Assembly: GCF_007954275.1 (NCBI RefSeq)
Contig: NZ_VOLT01000004.1
Coordinates: 1-64,000, forward strand
DNA length: 64,000 nt
Direction: 5' to 3'
From: Colwellia demingiae
GTDB lineage: Bacteria > Pseudomonadota > Gammaproteobacteria > Enterobacterales > Alteromonadaceae
The position numbers were made by a program, and so were the translations under genes. The notes below the pieces were generated by a model. It saw nothing but the letters and a program-made list of their open reading frames with translations, searched no databases and had not been told where the DNA came from. Numbering within the stretch: position 1 is the first letter of the stretch; the number at the start of each line of letters is the position of its first letter. Shown here piece by piece: positions 1-7,463 of this stretch.

Positions 1-60
1 GCCAACAAGGTGAAAGGTTGATTTCCCAATATCAATTCCAAGAATGTTAATAGTAGACAT
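1..60 (-). CDS. IS110-family transposase, N-terminal fragment (cut by window edge)
   Basis: Read leftward from an ATG at 60-58, the first 20 codons give MSTINILGIDIGKSTFHLVG. The GIDIGK stretch is the N-terminal signature of the RuvC-like DEDD domain of IS110-family transposases, and its Asp is the first catalytic acidic residue. A GAGGAG ribosome binding site lies just upstream (about 66-73). IS110 elements move through a circular intermediate and, in the well-studied members, are guided by a bridge RNA made from the non-coding end. The rest of the gene is outside the window, so subgroup (IS110 or IS1111) and integrity cannot be judged. Confidence 0.8.
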   Translation of the reverse strand, partial: MSTINILGIDIGKSTFHLVG

Positions 61-277
61 GATGATTCTCCTCATTTAATAATCTCCCTAAGTGTAGCTT
101 AGGGGAGGCGGACCATCTTATTAGCGCCTTAGAAGTAATACTCTATTTTATTGTTATTTGGATAAATATTAAGTGGTACTCATGCTAGATATTTTCCAGT
201 AATATTTTTTATTGTAGGTAGGGACCTTATTAGTACTTAGTAAAACCTAATTCCAGATGATTTCACTTAAATATTAA
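61..277 (-). other. Non-coding end of the IS110 element; possible bridge-RNA region
   Basis: These 217 bases lie between the transposase start and the end of the helicase gene and hold no convincing gene. A strong stem-loop sits at 84-107 (CTCCCTAAG paired with CTTAGGGGAG, one bulged G, 5-base loop). In IS110-group elements the bridge RNA is encoded in the non-coding end upstream of the transposase, which is the position seen here; in IS1111-group elements it lies on the other side. The outer edge of the element is not evident, so some of this stretch may belong to the surrounding island. Confidence 0.4.
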
Positions 278-1711
278 TTAACGTAAATCACTCAACCCTA
301 AAGCTATGGCTTCTTGTTTAAATTGACCAAATATATTGACCACTTTTTCATATGAGTCGGTCAAATAGTGAACGTCAGCTCTTGTGTTAACCCCATCCAA
401 CTCCTCATGCTTGATATTATTTCCAAAATTACTTAATTTAAGCTCGATCTTAGGGGGCGTCGATTTTGTCTTATCGAAAGTAACAGCATCAGGCTGCTTA
501 TCATCAATATCTTCTGGAGTGGCTGTTTTCATTTTTTCAAACTTAACTACATCAGCTTCAAAAGGAACATCTTGTTTAACTCTATAGGCGTACTCCAAAA
601 GCTTAGGCTCAGCAGGCATATACATAATAGCTGTTTGGTTTTGACCATTGGTAACTCTAAGAATTCGACCTAATATTTGCCTAAAATGCATTTCCGTTTT
701 TATGTTAGTGAGGTGGCAACAAACCTGTAATCTAGGAATATTGGTTCCTTCGCTGATCATGCCAACTGAAATGATCCATTTTTTCTTAGAATGTCTGAAG
801 TTTCGAATGATGTTAGTTGGATCTTTTTCTTTATAGGTTACAACTATGGCATCTTCGTCAATGCAGGCCTTCATTAACATTACTATTTGTTTTGCATGCT
901 CAACGGAAGAGGCTACAACTAATCCAGCTGCAGTGAGGTTGATACTTCTTATTTTAGTAAGATTTTTGTGTGCAGATGATATTAAAAATTTAATAACTGC
1001 TTCATTTTCTATTACTTCCTGATAAGGGATGATTGACTGTGATAGTAGGCACTTGAAGCTATTGAATGTTTTAGTTTCATCAGCATCAACAACGGATATA
1101 TGATTATTATCCACAGCAATAATCTGAGGTATACGGCAAACATTATCCTGAATAGCCTCAGCAAGGCCGTAAATGTAATCACAGGAGATTTTGTTGCTAG
1201 GGTGCATATATTTAGAAAGTACGATAGGAGCAGCATCTGAACGCCAAGGGGTTCCCGTTAACGCTAAAGTAAATTTAGCCTTATCTTGAATGTTAACTAT
1301 TATCTGCTCACCCCAAGCATTGGCATTATCAACATTAGAGCCTGCACAATGATGAATCTCATCAAAGATTACAAATACTCGATACTTTTTGAATAGCTGC
1401 CAAAAGTTATCATCAAGATATTGTAAGTTTTGATAAGTTAAAGAGTGACCTCTAGCTCCCATAAGTCCATCAAACCGTTCTTGGATTACTAGTTGCAAAT
1501 TTTCGCTAAAGTCTTTGGAGACAATTGAAGATGGGGAAAAACAAATAATTAAATCAACAAGGTCATTTTTTAATAGTTGCTCAGCCAGCGCTGATGCCAT
1601 CATAGTTTTTCCTGCACCTGGTGTTGCTAGTGCTAAGAAGTGAGATAACCCATTTAGATACACTTTAAGAGCTTTATTAATACATTCAGACTGCCACTTT
1701 CTTAGTTTCAT
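278..1711 (-). CDS. DEAD/DEAH-type superfamily II helicase (stand-alone)
   Basis: This 477-residue protein has the helicase core typical of type I/III restriction R subunits and related DNA translocases: Walker A TPGAGKT at residues 30-36, a DEIHH motif II near 117, the LTGTPWRSD motif III near 150, and a C-terminal lobe with ISEGTNIP and the motif VI stretch QILGRILRVT. No nuclease, methylase or long C-terminal domain is present. Its start codon overlaps the stop of the upstream winged-helix gene by 4 bases (ATGA), so the two are translationally coupled and probably work together. The setting, behind a small XRE regulator in a mobile island, suggests a defence or element-maintenance role. 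That role is inferred; the family alone does not specify a function. Confidence 0.85.
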   Translation of the reverse strand: MKLRKWQSECINKALKVYLNGLSHFLALATPGAGKTMMASALAEQLLKNDLVDLIICFSPSSIVSKDFSENLQLVIQERFDGLMGARGHSLTYQNLQYLDDNFWQLFKKYRVFVIFDEIHHCAGSNVDNANAWGEQIIVNIQDKAKFTLALTGTPWRSDAAPIVLSKYMHPSNKISCDYIYGLAEAIQDNVCRIPQIIAVDNNHISVVDADETKTFNSFKCLLSQSIIPYQEVIENEAVIKFLISSAHKNLTKIRSINLTAAGLVVASSVEHAKQIVMLMKACIDEDAIVVTYKEKDPTNIIRNFRHSKKKWIISVGMISEGTNIPRLQVCCHLTNIKTEMHFRQILGRILRVTNGQNQTAIMYMPAEPKLLEYAYRVKQDVPFEADVVKFEKMKTATPEDIDDKQPDAVTFDKTKSTPPKIELKLSNFGNNIKHEELDGVNTRADVHYLTDSYEKVVNIFGQFKQEAIALGLSDLR

Positions 1712-2238
1712 ACTGCTTTATTTTTACCATCAATTAATAAATTCTCTACGGCTTTTATTTTGCCTAGCAACCGAGAATTTTGTTCACGAGCGTTATTATA
1801 TTGAGGTTGAAGCAATTCATATAGCTCAGGAAAATCATTACAAAGCTGCTTATATTCGCTTGATTCACCATAACTCATTAGTAGCTCATTTTTGTACTCG
1901 TTTAAACGTTCCTGAAGAGAGTTTTGTATAGTGTTACTGGCTGGGAGGATTTGGCTATTTTCATTACCATCTTCTTTGCATTCAAAAGTTAATTTATCAG
2001 CATCAAATAAATCTGTTTTGCTAAAATTTGTTATCTCTTTCTTCTTTGTAATAGTTTTTCTTAACCAGCCATTCTTTACTAGTTTTACTAGTTCGGTATA
2101 AACAAATCGGCGAGCAGCACTAGGCACTAAACTCTTGTCTGAATGCAGTGTTATATAGGCAGCTCTTAACTCTACAGCAGAGAAATGGTCAAAATTTGGT
2201 GCCGATATGATCTGAACCAATAGCCGATCCAACTTCAT
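1708..2238 (-). CDS. Unknown protein with winged-helix-like N-terminus and coiled-coil C-terminus
   Basis: I do not recognise this 176-residue protein. Residues 1-65 read like a winged helix (predicted helices, then a basic WLRKTITKKKE wing). Residues 65-100 look like an acidic, flexible linker, and about 105-176 are a charged, helical, coiled-coil-like region. There is no signal peptide or membrane segment. The gene leads a two-gene unit with the helicase (4-base overlap), so it may be a DNA-binding partner that recruits the helicase. The promoter would lie in the 125-base gap shared with the divergent XRE gene, where the triple repeat sits. Confidence 0.7.
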   Translation of the reverse strand: MKLDRLLVQIISAPNFDHFSAVELRAAYITLHSDKSLVPSAARRFVYTELVKLVKNGWLRKTITKKKEITNFSKTDLFDADKLTFECKEDGNENSQILPASNTIQNSLQERLNEYKNELLMSYGESSEYKQLCNDFPELYELLQPQYNNAREQNSRLLGKIKAVENLLIDGKNKAV

Positions 2239-2278
2239 TTGTTACCCTAAAAGTATGTGAAACAATAGATTTTATTGT

Positions 2279-2323
2279 GTGGGATTATAATCCGTGGGAT
2301 TATACTCTGTGATATTATAATCC
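2279..2323. promoter_or_regulatory. Three tandem 15-bp operator-like repeats
   Basis: Three head-to-tail 15-base units are visible: GTGGGATTATAATCC (2279-2293), GTGGGATTATACTCT (2294-2308) and GTGATATTATAATCC (2309-2323). The core GGATTATAATCC at 2282-2293 is a perfect palindrome and contains TATAAT, a consensus -10 hexamer readable on both strands. The array lies between the start of the winged-helix gene (2238, leftward) and the XRE gene (2364, rightward). The simplest reading is that it is where the XRE protein binds to control both units. Confidence 0.75.
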
Positions 2324-2363
2324 GCAATATGGAATAGTCGCTCATTTACTTAGGAGTTTTCTA

Positions 2364-2582
2364 GTGAGTGAGCTATCTAAACGATTCGGAGAAAAAATTC
2401 GTTCAGTAAGAACAGCTAAAGGAATATCTCAAGATAAACTAGCCGTAAAGAGTCAAATTGATCGCAGTTACATTGGTCGTATTGATCGAGGCGAAGTAAA
2501 TATCACAATAGACAAGCTATATATATTAGCTGCGGCTTTAGAATGTGAACCAGAAGAATTATTACCTAGAATGGTGAAATAA
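2364..2582 (+). CDS. XRE-family (Cro/CI-type) transcriptional regulator
   Basis: This 72-residue protein is essentially one helix-turn-helix domain: FGEKIRSVRTAKGISQDKLA, then a recognition helix near SYIGRIDRGEVNITIDKLY. Its size and the SYIGRIDRGE motif resemble restriction-modification controller (C) proteins and other small XRE regulators. Translation starts at a GTG at 2364 with a TAGGAG ribosome binding site at 2351-2356. It is divergent from the winged-helix/helicase pair, and the triple 15-bp repeat lies between them, so autoregulation plus control of that pair is likely. No methylase or restriction enzyme gene is next to it. Confidence 0.9.
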   Translation: MSELSKRFGEKIRSVRTAKGISQDKLAVKSQIDRSYIGRIDRGEVNITIDKLYILAAALECEPEELLPRMVK

Positions 2583-2676
2583 AGCTTTCTGATGCTATGA
2601 GTTAGATCTAGTCCTTATACTTTAGCGTTGACCTAGTGTGTAAAAGCAGGCAACAAATGACTAAATAAAGTTCAGT

Positions 2677-4035
2677 TTAACGTACTCTTTTCAGGCGCTC
2701 TATTTCCTGTCGTAATTTATTTACAATTTTTCGTTGCTCTTCAGCTAACTCTAATGCTTTTAAAGTTTCGAGGTTTTGGTACTCCTTTTGAGCTCTTAAC
2801 TCTTGAAGCATAAGCTCCTGTTGGTAAACTTTCGTTTTAAATCCATGTCGCGTACGTGACTCTAAATATTCTTTTAGTAATGTTTTATGATTCTTATGAG
2901 TCATATTTTGTGACACTTGTAAGGCTACTGCATTTTCTTCTTTAGTAAATCCTAGTTCATCATTGATTGATGCTTGTATGTCCATTTGTTCGTTGGCATA
3001 GCGGTGGCGAAATGCGTAAAGACTCTTTCCTTTTGGCCAATTTAATTTTTTGGTTATAGCACTAAAAATCTTGGTTATTTCCTGAGCGGAAAGCGGTTTT
3101 CCATCTTTTTCATTCAAGAATAAATGACCATCATGTTTATTTAAGCCTATTGTATTAATAAACTCTTTAAGATCATTCTCTATAAATGAAACCACGCCAT
3201 TGACTAATGTAAGAGGAAATTTAATAGGCATGTTGTTATCTCCTTTTTGTATGATGGGCGTAATATCTAAAATAGAGTCACTTGTATTCATTAATTCTGA
3301 CTCTACAGTCTCTTTTCTAAACTGTAGCTTTGCAAAACCACTTAGTGTAATTGGTCTTGAACCTGTTTGGTCAACAATACGTAACATAAGCATTAAGCTA
3401 GCTCGAGTATACCCTTTGTAATTTACCCGTATGTAGTCATTAAGTTCGTCAAGCTCCCATTCTTCGGCTTTTTGGCTAGGGCCGCCGCTACTTTCTCCAC
3501 AGTTAGAAAATGATTTAGGGTAAAGCTGTTTTTTTTTCGGACCATCTTTTTTAGATTTCGCTTTATCACGTAATGGGAGTGCTGAGGTAATTTGATATTT
3601 ATCCCCCTGTTCAGGTTGAACACCTAATAAACTAGGGTGCAATCCTTGCTTTTGGGCCCAAAAATAGAATTCATATACAGGAGCTAGATAATCATGGTTT
3701 ATGTTCCGTTTAGTCGTATTAGTATCTCCTCTCCACCTTGGATTGTTAATTGATTGTCTGAGTTGCCATTCGGCATAAACGCCTAATAATTCATCGTTTA
3801 TATCCATCCAGTCGCGTTTATTATCTAATATATAGTTAAATAAGCTGCGGATAGCCTGCCGATAGGTTTCTATTGTGCTGTCATTATTTCCTTCTTTGAT
3901 AATAAAATTTATGAAGTTTATTGCTGGCCAGATAACGTTACCATCACTATCTTGGTATACGTAATAAGTAACTCTGTGCAAGTGGACTTTCGTTTCATTA
4001 ATTAAATCGATTTTATTGCCTGGAACTATATTCAT
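2677..4035 (-). CDS. Tyrosine recombinase / site-specific integrase
   Basis: This 452-residue protein has an N-terminal SAM-like, core-binding region (about 40-125) and a C-terminal catalytic domain of the phage-integrase type. Visible motifs are the box I arginine in QTGSRPITL near residue 223, the box II stretch YAFRHRYANEQ near 343, a conserved His in MTHKNH near 380, and the presumed nucleophile in LLKEYLES near 388. The last 45 residues are a charged coiled coil. Its start overlaps the stop of the RecD-like helicase by 4 bases, so it is the last gene of the leftward train. It is the shortest of three recombinase-type proteins in the island. Confidence 0.9.
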   Translation of the reverse strand: MNIVPGNKIDLINETKVHLHRVTYYVYQDSDGNVIWPAINFINFIIKEGNNDSTIETYRQAIRSLFNYILDNKRDWMDINDELLGVYAEWQLRQSINNPRWRGDTNTTKRNINHDYLAPVYEFYFWAQKQGLHPSLLGVQPEQGDKYQITSALPLRDKAKSKKDGPKKKQLYPKSFSNCGESSGGPSQKAEEWELDELNDYIRVNYKGYTRASLMLMLRIVDQTGSRPITLSGFAKLQFRKETVESELMNTSDSILDITPIIQKGDNNMPIKFPLTLVNGVVSFIENDLKEFINTIGLNKHDGHLFLNEKDGKPLSAQEITKIFSAITKKLNWPKGKSLYAFRHRYANEQMDIQASINDELGFTKEENAVALQVSQNMTHKNHKTLLKEYLESRTRHGFKTKVYQQELMLQELRAQKEYQNLETLKALELAEEQRKIVNKLRQEIERLKRVR

Positions 4036-6278
4036 AGACCCTTCTTAATTTTAATCTTGGATCCTATGTGACGACTGAAATTACTTTGTTCCGACAGTAT
4101 ACTTTTTTCAATAAACTCAGCATTACTGATCAAGACAATACTTTTTTTGGTGAAAGATACTGCGGTATATAGCCATGAATGATCTATTGGATAATTAGTA
4201 TCCACGATCACGATAATATCATCAAAGGTACAGCCCTGAGCTTTAATGACGTTAATACAATAAGATAATTTAAGGGATAAGCAGTCTTCTTCTGTTAGAT
4301 ACTTAGAGCCTTCTTCAAAATCTACCTGAATAATACACTCTCTAAAATTAACCGTTTTCCGCGGAGTAAATATTTCTGATATTTTACCTATTGAACCGGT
4401 TGAAATACCGAGTTCTTTATTGTTATTTTCATAAATCACAGGGTCACCTTTAATGAACTTTTGATCATTAACTTCTTTGGAATCATAGCTTTTTTTGTAA
4501 TTTCTTATAAGTTGGATTTCTTGATTAATATCTTGGCATATTCGGTTGCTTGAACTGAAAATCTGGAGAGGTTTATCCATTTTCTTTTTGTCATACCAAA
4601 TGTTGAGCGCAGCTTTACACAGTGACTGCCTAGCCACAATTTGTGGAATATGCCATGTGACATTAGCTTCAGGGTTTATTTGATAGGGGGATATAATATT
4701 TTTAACGGTCTTAATATCTCTAATATATATCGCGTGTTTAAATTGATTTAAATCGGCTTCACTCCCTAAGTTGTAAGGTATATTTAGTGTGATAGATAAA
4801 TGGGGGATAGCGGTTAACTGATGAAATAATATGCCAGCTCCAATAGGCGGTAATAATTTATCGTCACCAATTAAGCATAGACGACAGTCATTGGGTATCG
4901 CTTTTAACAACACATAGGCTGTTGCCGTATCAATCATCGATGCCATATCGATGATAATTAGAGCTTGTGATAAATCACTATTTTTAATCGATTCTTTTAT
5001 GTGACCAATGAATGTAGATACATTTTCCGATTTTTTTCCATATTCAATAGCCAAGCGTTTTACTGAACTTTCTGTAGCGCTCAGAACAAATATTCTTTTG
5101 TTTTGGTTTTCATACTGTCGAATTATGGCCAACATCACCATTGTTTTTCCAGTGTTTGGACCGCCATTGATGATTGATAAATTTGATTTCAATGCAAGTT
5201 CAATAGCTTTAAGTTGAATACTATTCAGCTTAAATTCATTAGTACTATTGTCGAGACTTTGATCTCTTTCAAAGTCATTTAAAACGCTATTTTGTAAATC
5301 TACATTAGTGCTATTTTTATCACCATTAAGTGCATTCAATCTTCTAGCTACAATAGTCTCTAAAGACCAACACCCCAGGCTTTGTATAAATCCCGTTTGA
5401 TGATGAACTAATAAGTTTTGTTCGCTGTGATGAAGAATATTACCAATATCATGTTCAATGCCTTCATTGATTAAGGTGTCTTGTACTATATCTATAGGAA
5501 GAGCCATGTGGCCGTTGGTATCGTAAGCCTGATATAAAATTGCTTCAATCGCAGAAATAACTCGACGAGGGTCTTTTTTGTTTATTGCAAAATATTTAAA
5601 GGCGGTTGAATCTAAAGTTCTCCAGTGGGAAAGTGCGTTCTGGGGTGGCATGAAGCTTAACAACCGATAAGGATCACTATTAATATTTTCTATAGCTTGA
5701 AGCCCATATAAGTTAATTAATTGTGGTAGTAAATTAATGGAGATATTTTTATTAATCAAAAAAGTAAGAAGTTTTCTTTCAAAGGTACACTGTAGCCAGC
5801 TTTGTAAGAGAGATTCAGCCAATAGCTCAGGCATTTTTAATTTTGGATGCGCGACCAATACGCTTGCTTCAACTGAGTCAAGAGTCTGCTTTAGTTTTTT
5901 AGGGAATGCATTATTGAGTTTTTTTACCCAACTATTACTAATACCTACGAATGACTTGTTCTGAATTATATAATCACAAATTATTGATTGGTCGGTATTG
6001 TTACTAATAATTAGGCGTTTACCTGATGCTACAACAAACTGAGGGCCGCATTTTACATCATTTTTATGCTCACCTTCTACTCTCCATATATCATTGACGG
6101 ATGGAGGGTAATGCAAAACAGTATCATGACAAATAGTATTAAATTTATAATGTCCAACCTTAATTCTAAATGTTGCCGAGTATCGTTCTTTTCCGCGTTT
6201 AATCTCGGAAACACTAAGAACGACCCCTGTAAGGTTTGTAACCGAACCAGTTGTCTTGAGTAGTTTAAGTGATTTCAT
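4032..6278 (-). CDS. RecD/RecD2-like superfamily I helicase
   Basis: This 748-residue ATPase has Walker A GGPNTGKT near residue 372, a motif II-like IIDMAS stretch, and the RecD-family motif III LIGDDKLLPPIGAG. A C-terminal UvrD_C_2-like segment contains VIKAQGCTFDDIIV and YTAVSFTKKS. The N-terminal 100 residues resemble the OB-like leader of RecD2/TraA-type helicases. Its start overlaps the 159-residue gene upstream by 14 bases, and its end overlaps the integrase gene by 4. RecD2-type enzymes unwind DNA 5' to 3'. In an integrative element this could support replication or single-strand transfer of the excised circle, which is an inference. Confidence 0.85.
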   Translation of the reverse strand: MKSLKLLKTTGSVTNLTGVVLSVSEIKRGKERYSATFRIKVGHYKFNTICHDTVLHYPPSVNDIWRVEGEHKNDVKCGPQFVVASGKRLIISNNTDQSIICDYIIQNKSFVGISNSWVKKLNNAFPKKLKQTLDSVEASVLVAHPKLKMPELLAESLLQSWLQCTFERKLLTFLINKNISINLLPQLINLYGLQAIENINSDPYRLLSFMPPQNALSHWRTLDSTAFKYFAINKKDPRRVISAIEAILYQAYDTNGHMALPIDIVQDTLINEGIEHDIGNILHHSEQNLLVHHQTGFIQSLGCWSLETIVARRLNALNGDKNSTNVDLQNSVLNDFERDQSLDNSTNEFKLNSIQLKAIELALKSNLSIINGGPNTGKTMVMLAIIRQYENQNKRIFVLSATESSVKRLAIEYGKKSENVSTFIGHIKESIKNSDLSQALIIIDMASMIDTATAYVLLKAIPNDCRLCLIGDDKLLPPIGAGILFHQLTAIPHLSITLNIPYNLGSEADLNQFKHAIYIRDIKTVKNIISPYQINPEANVTWHIPQIVARQSLCKAALNIWYDKKKMDKPLQIFSSSNRICQDINQEIQLIRNYKKSYDSKEVNDQKFIKGDPVIYENNNKELGISTGSIGKISEIFTPRKTVNFRECIIQVDFEEGSKYLTEEDCLSLKLSYCINVIKAQGCTFDDIIVIVDTNYPIDHSWLYTAVSFTKKSIVLISNAEFIEKSILSEQSNFSRHIGSKIKIKKGL

Positions 6279-6744
6279 TATTCAGTATCAATTCACTATC
6301 AAGCTCTGAATCATCCTTTAGAACGTTATACGGAATATAGCGGCCAGTTAAAATAAGTAACTCCTCCGCTGCTAGGTTTCTCCGTAGCAACTCAGCATTT
6401 GACTTTGTACGTGCCAACTCTGCTTGAAGCTGGATTATCATGTCGTCTTTTTTGTTTAATAATGCAATAACATCATCTTCTGTAATCTTTGTATTACTCT
6501 TTGATGAATTTATCATATTACTTTTGGGGACAAAGCGACCCTGAATTTTTGTCCATAGTGCTTTTAATCTAGAGTTCGATTCCCAAGTTGATTTGGTGAT
6601 GCCAAATTTCCTGCTAATAGCCGAACGATTGGGTTTCCCTTTAGATTGAGGTATAACTGGATTATCGGACAACCAACTTTCCACAGCATTAGCATTTAGT
6701 TCACCAATACGTTGGGTACTCATTTTTTTATTGCCTTTTTTCAC
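6265..6744 (-). CDS. Small HTH plus coiled-coil protein (paralogue-like to the next gene upstream)
   Basis: This 159-residue protein begins with a helix-turn-helix-like segment (GKPNRSAISRKFGITKSTW around residues 37-55). About residues 85-135 form a coiled coil (DDVIALLNKKDDMIIQLQAELA and on). The arrangement of N-terminal DNA-binding-like region, W-containing segment, then coiled coil is shared with the 234-residue product encoded 2 bases upstream, so the two may be distant paralogues. A DNA-binding accessory protein for recombination is plausible. I do not recognise a named family with certainty. Confidence 0.7.
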   Translation of the reverse strand: MKKGNKKMSTQRIGELNANAVESWLSDNPVIPQSKGKPNRSAISRKFGITKSTWESNSRLKALWTKIQGRFVPKSNMINSSKSNTKITEDDVIALLNKKDDMIIQLQAELARTKSNAELLRRNLAAEELLILTGRYIPYNVLKDDSELDSELILNNEIT

Positions 6745-6746
6745 GT

Positions 6747-7451
6747 TTATTTATCTCCTATATCGAAAGGGACTACGTTTGTTTTTTGCGTTAATTCCTC
6801 TGGATAAATGCCACTTTCGTTACTGATTTTAAGTAATTGCTTTTGTAATATAATGTTCTGTTTTTCTAGTTCCGTAATTTGTGATTTTTTTTGTATGTCA
6901 GCTTTATTTCGCCATTCTATTTCAACTTTATGTTGTGACTTCAGTCCTTCTAATTTCTGTTCTGCAATGTAAACCTCTGCTGTAAGGGTATCGTTTTCAA
7001 GTCGTAGGCCAATCATTTCATGGGCAATCGCCATATGATTTTGTTTTACACGAGTAACGGTCGCTTCTAACTCTTTGACTTTACTTATTCGACCACTATC
7101 TCTTTGTATAATCGCCTTTTCCTTTAAGCGTATAAACAAAGAAGCTATTGCTTTTGTACCCGTTACACGCTCTCTCATATAAGTAGGCGTAGCTTCCCAG
7201 GTTGTAGTCGAAGTCATTTGTTTTGGAATATTATATTTTTTAATAACATCAGAGTTGTTTTTAGATCCATTCCAATTACGTAGACCTGATACCGATGTTG
7301 GGAAATACTCTAATTCGAATCCCCCATTTTTCTCTATCATACGCGTCTTCTTGCTCGTTAGAGAAAAAGGGATCTCAGAGTTGAGCCATTTTTCAAGAAT
7401 ATCTATTTTCTGTTCAATACGCTTGATAGCTTCTTTACGTTGTATTTCCAT
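6747..7451 (-). CDS. HTH/coiled-coil accessory protein, GmtX-like candidate
   Basis: The 234-residue product has an N-terminal half with KNNSDVIKKYNIPK and TTTWEATPTYMRERV, which looks like a small DNA-binding domain. A long coiled coil covers residues 115-215 (KELEATVTRVKQNHMAIAHEM, then repeated heptads). It lies 12 bases downstream of the 781-residue recombinase gene. A small protein following two large recombinase-type genes is the arrangement of the Gamma-Mobile-Trio, where the small member is GmtX, and of SE elements, where it is srap. The assignment rests on gene order and size only. Confidence 0.65.
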   Translation of the reverse strand: MEIQRKEAIKRIEQKIDILEKWLNSEIPFSLTSKKTRMIEKNGGFELEYFPTSVSGLRNWNGSKNNSDVIKKYNIPKQMTSTTTWEATPTYMRERVTGTKAIASLFIRLKEKAIIQRDSGRISKVKELEATVTRVKQNHMAIAHEMIGLRLENDTLTAEVYIAEQKLEGLKSQHKVEIEWRNKADIQKKSQITELEKQNIILQKQLLKISNESGIYPEELTQKTNVVPFDIGDK

Positions 7452-7463
7452 AAATTAACTCCT

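Noticed and set aside
16..36. Possibility that a complete IS110 copy lies within the window.
   Set aside because: Only the first 20 codons of the transposase are present; the rest is beyond the left edge and no second fragment was seen.
2279..2323. Triple 15-bp repeat as a small CRISPR array.
   Set aside because: Units are contiguous with no spacers, and they sit between two divergent promoters.
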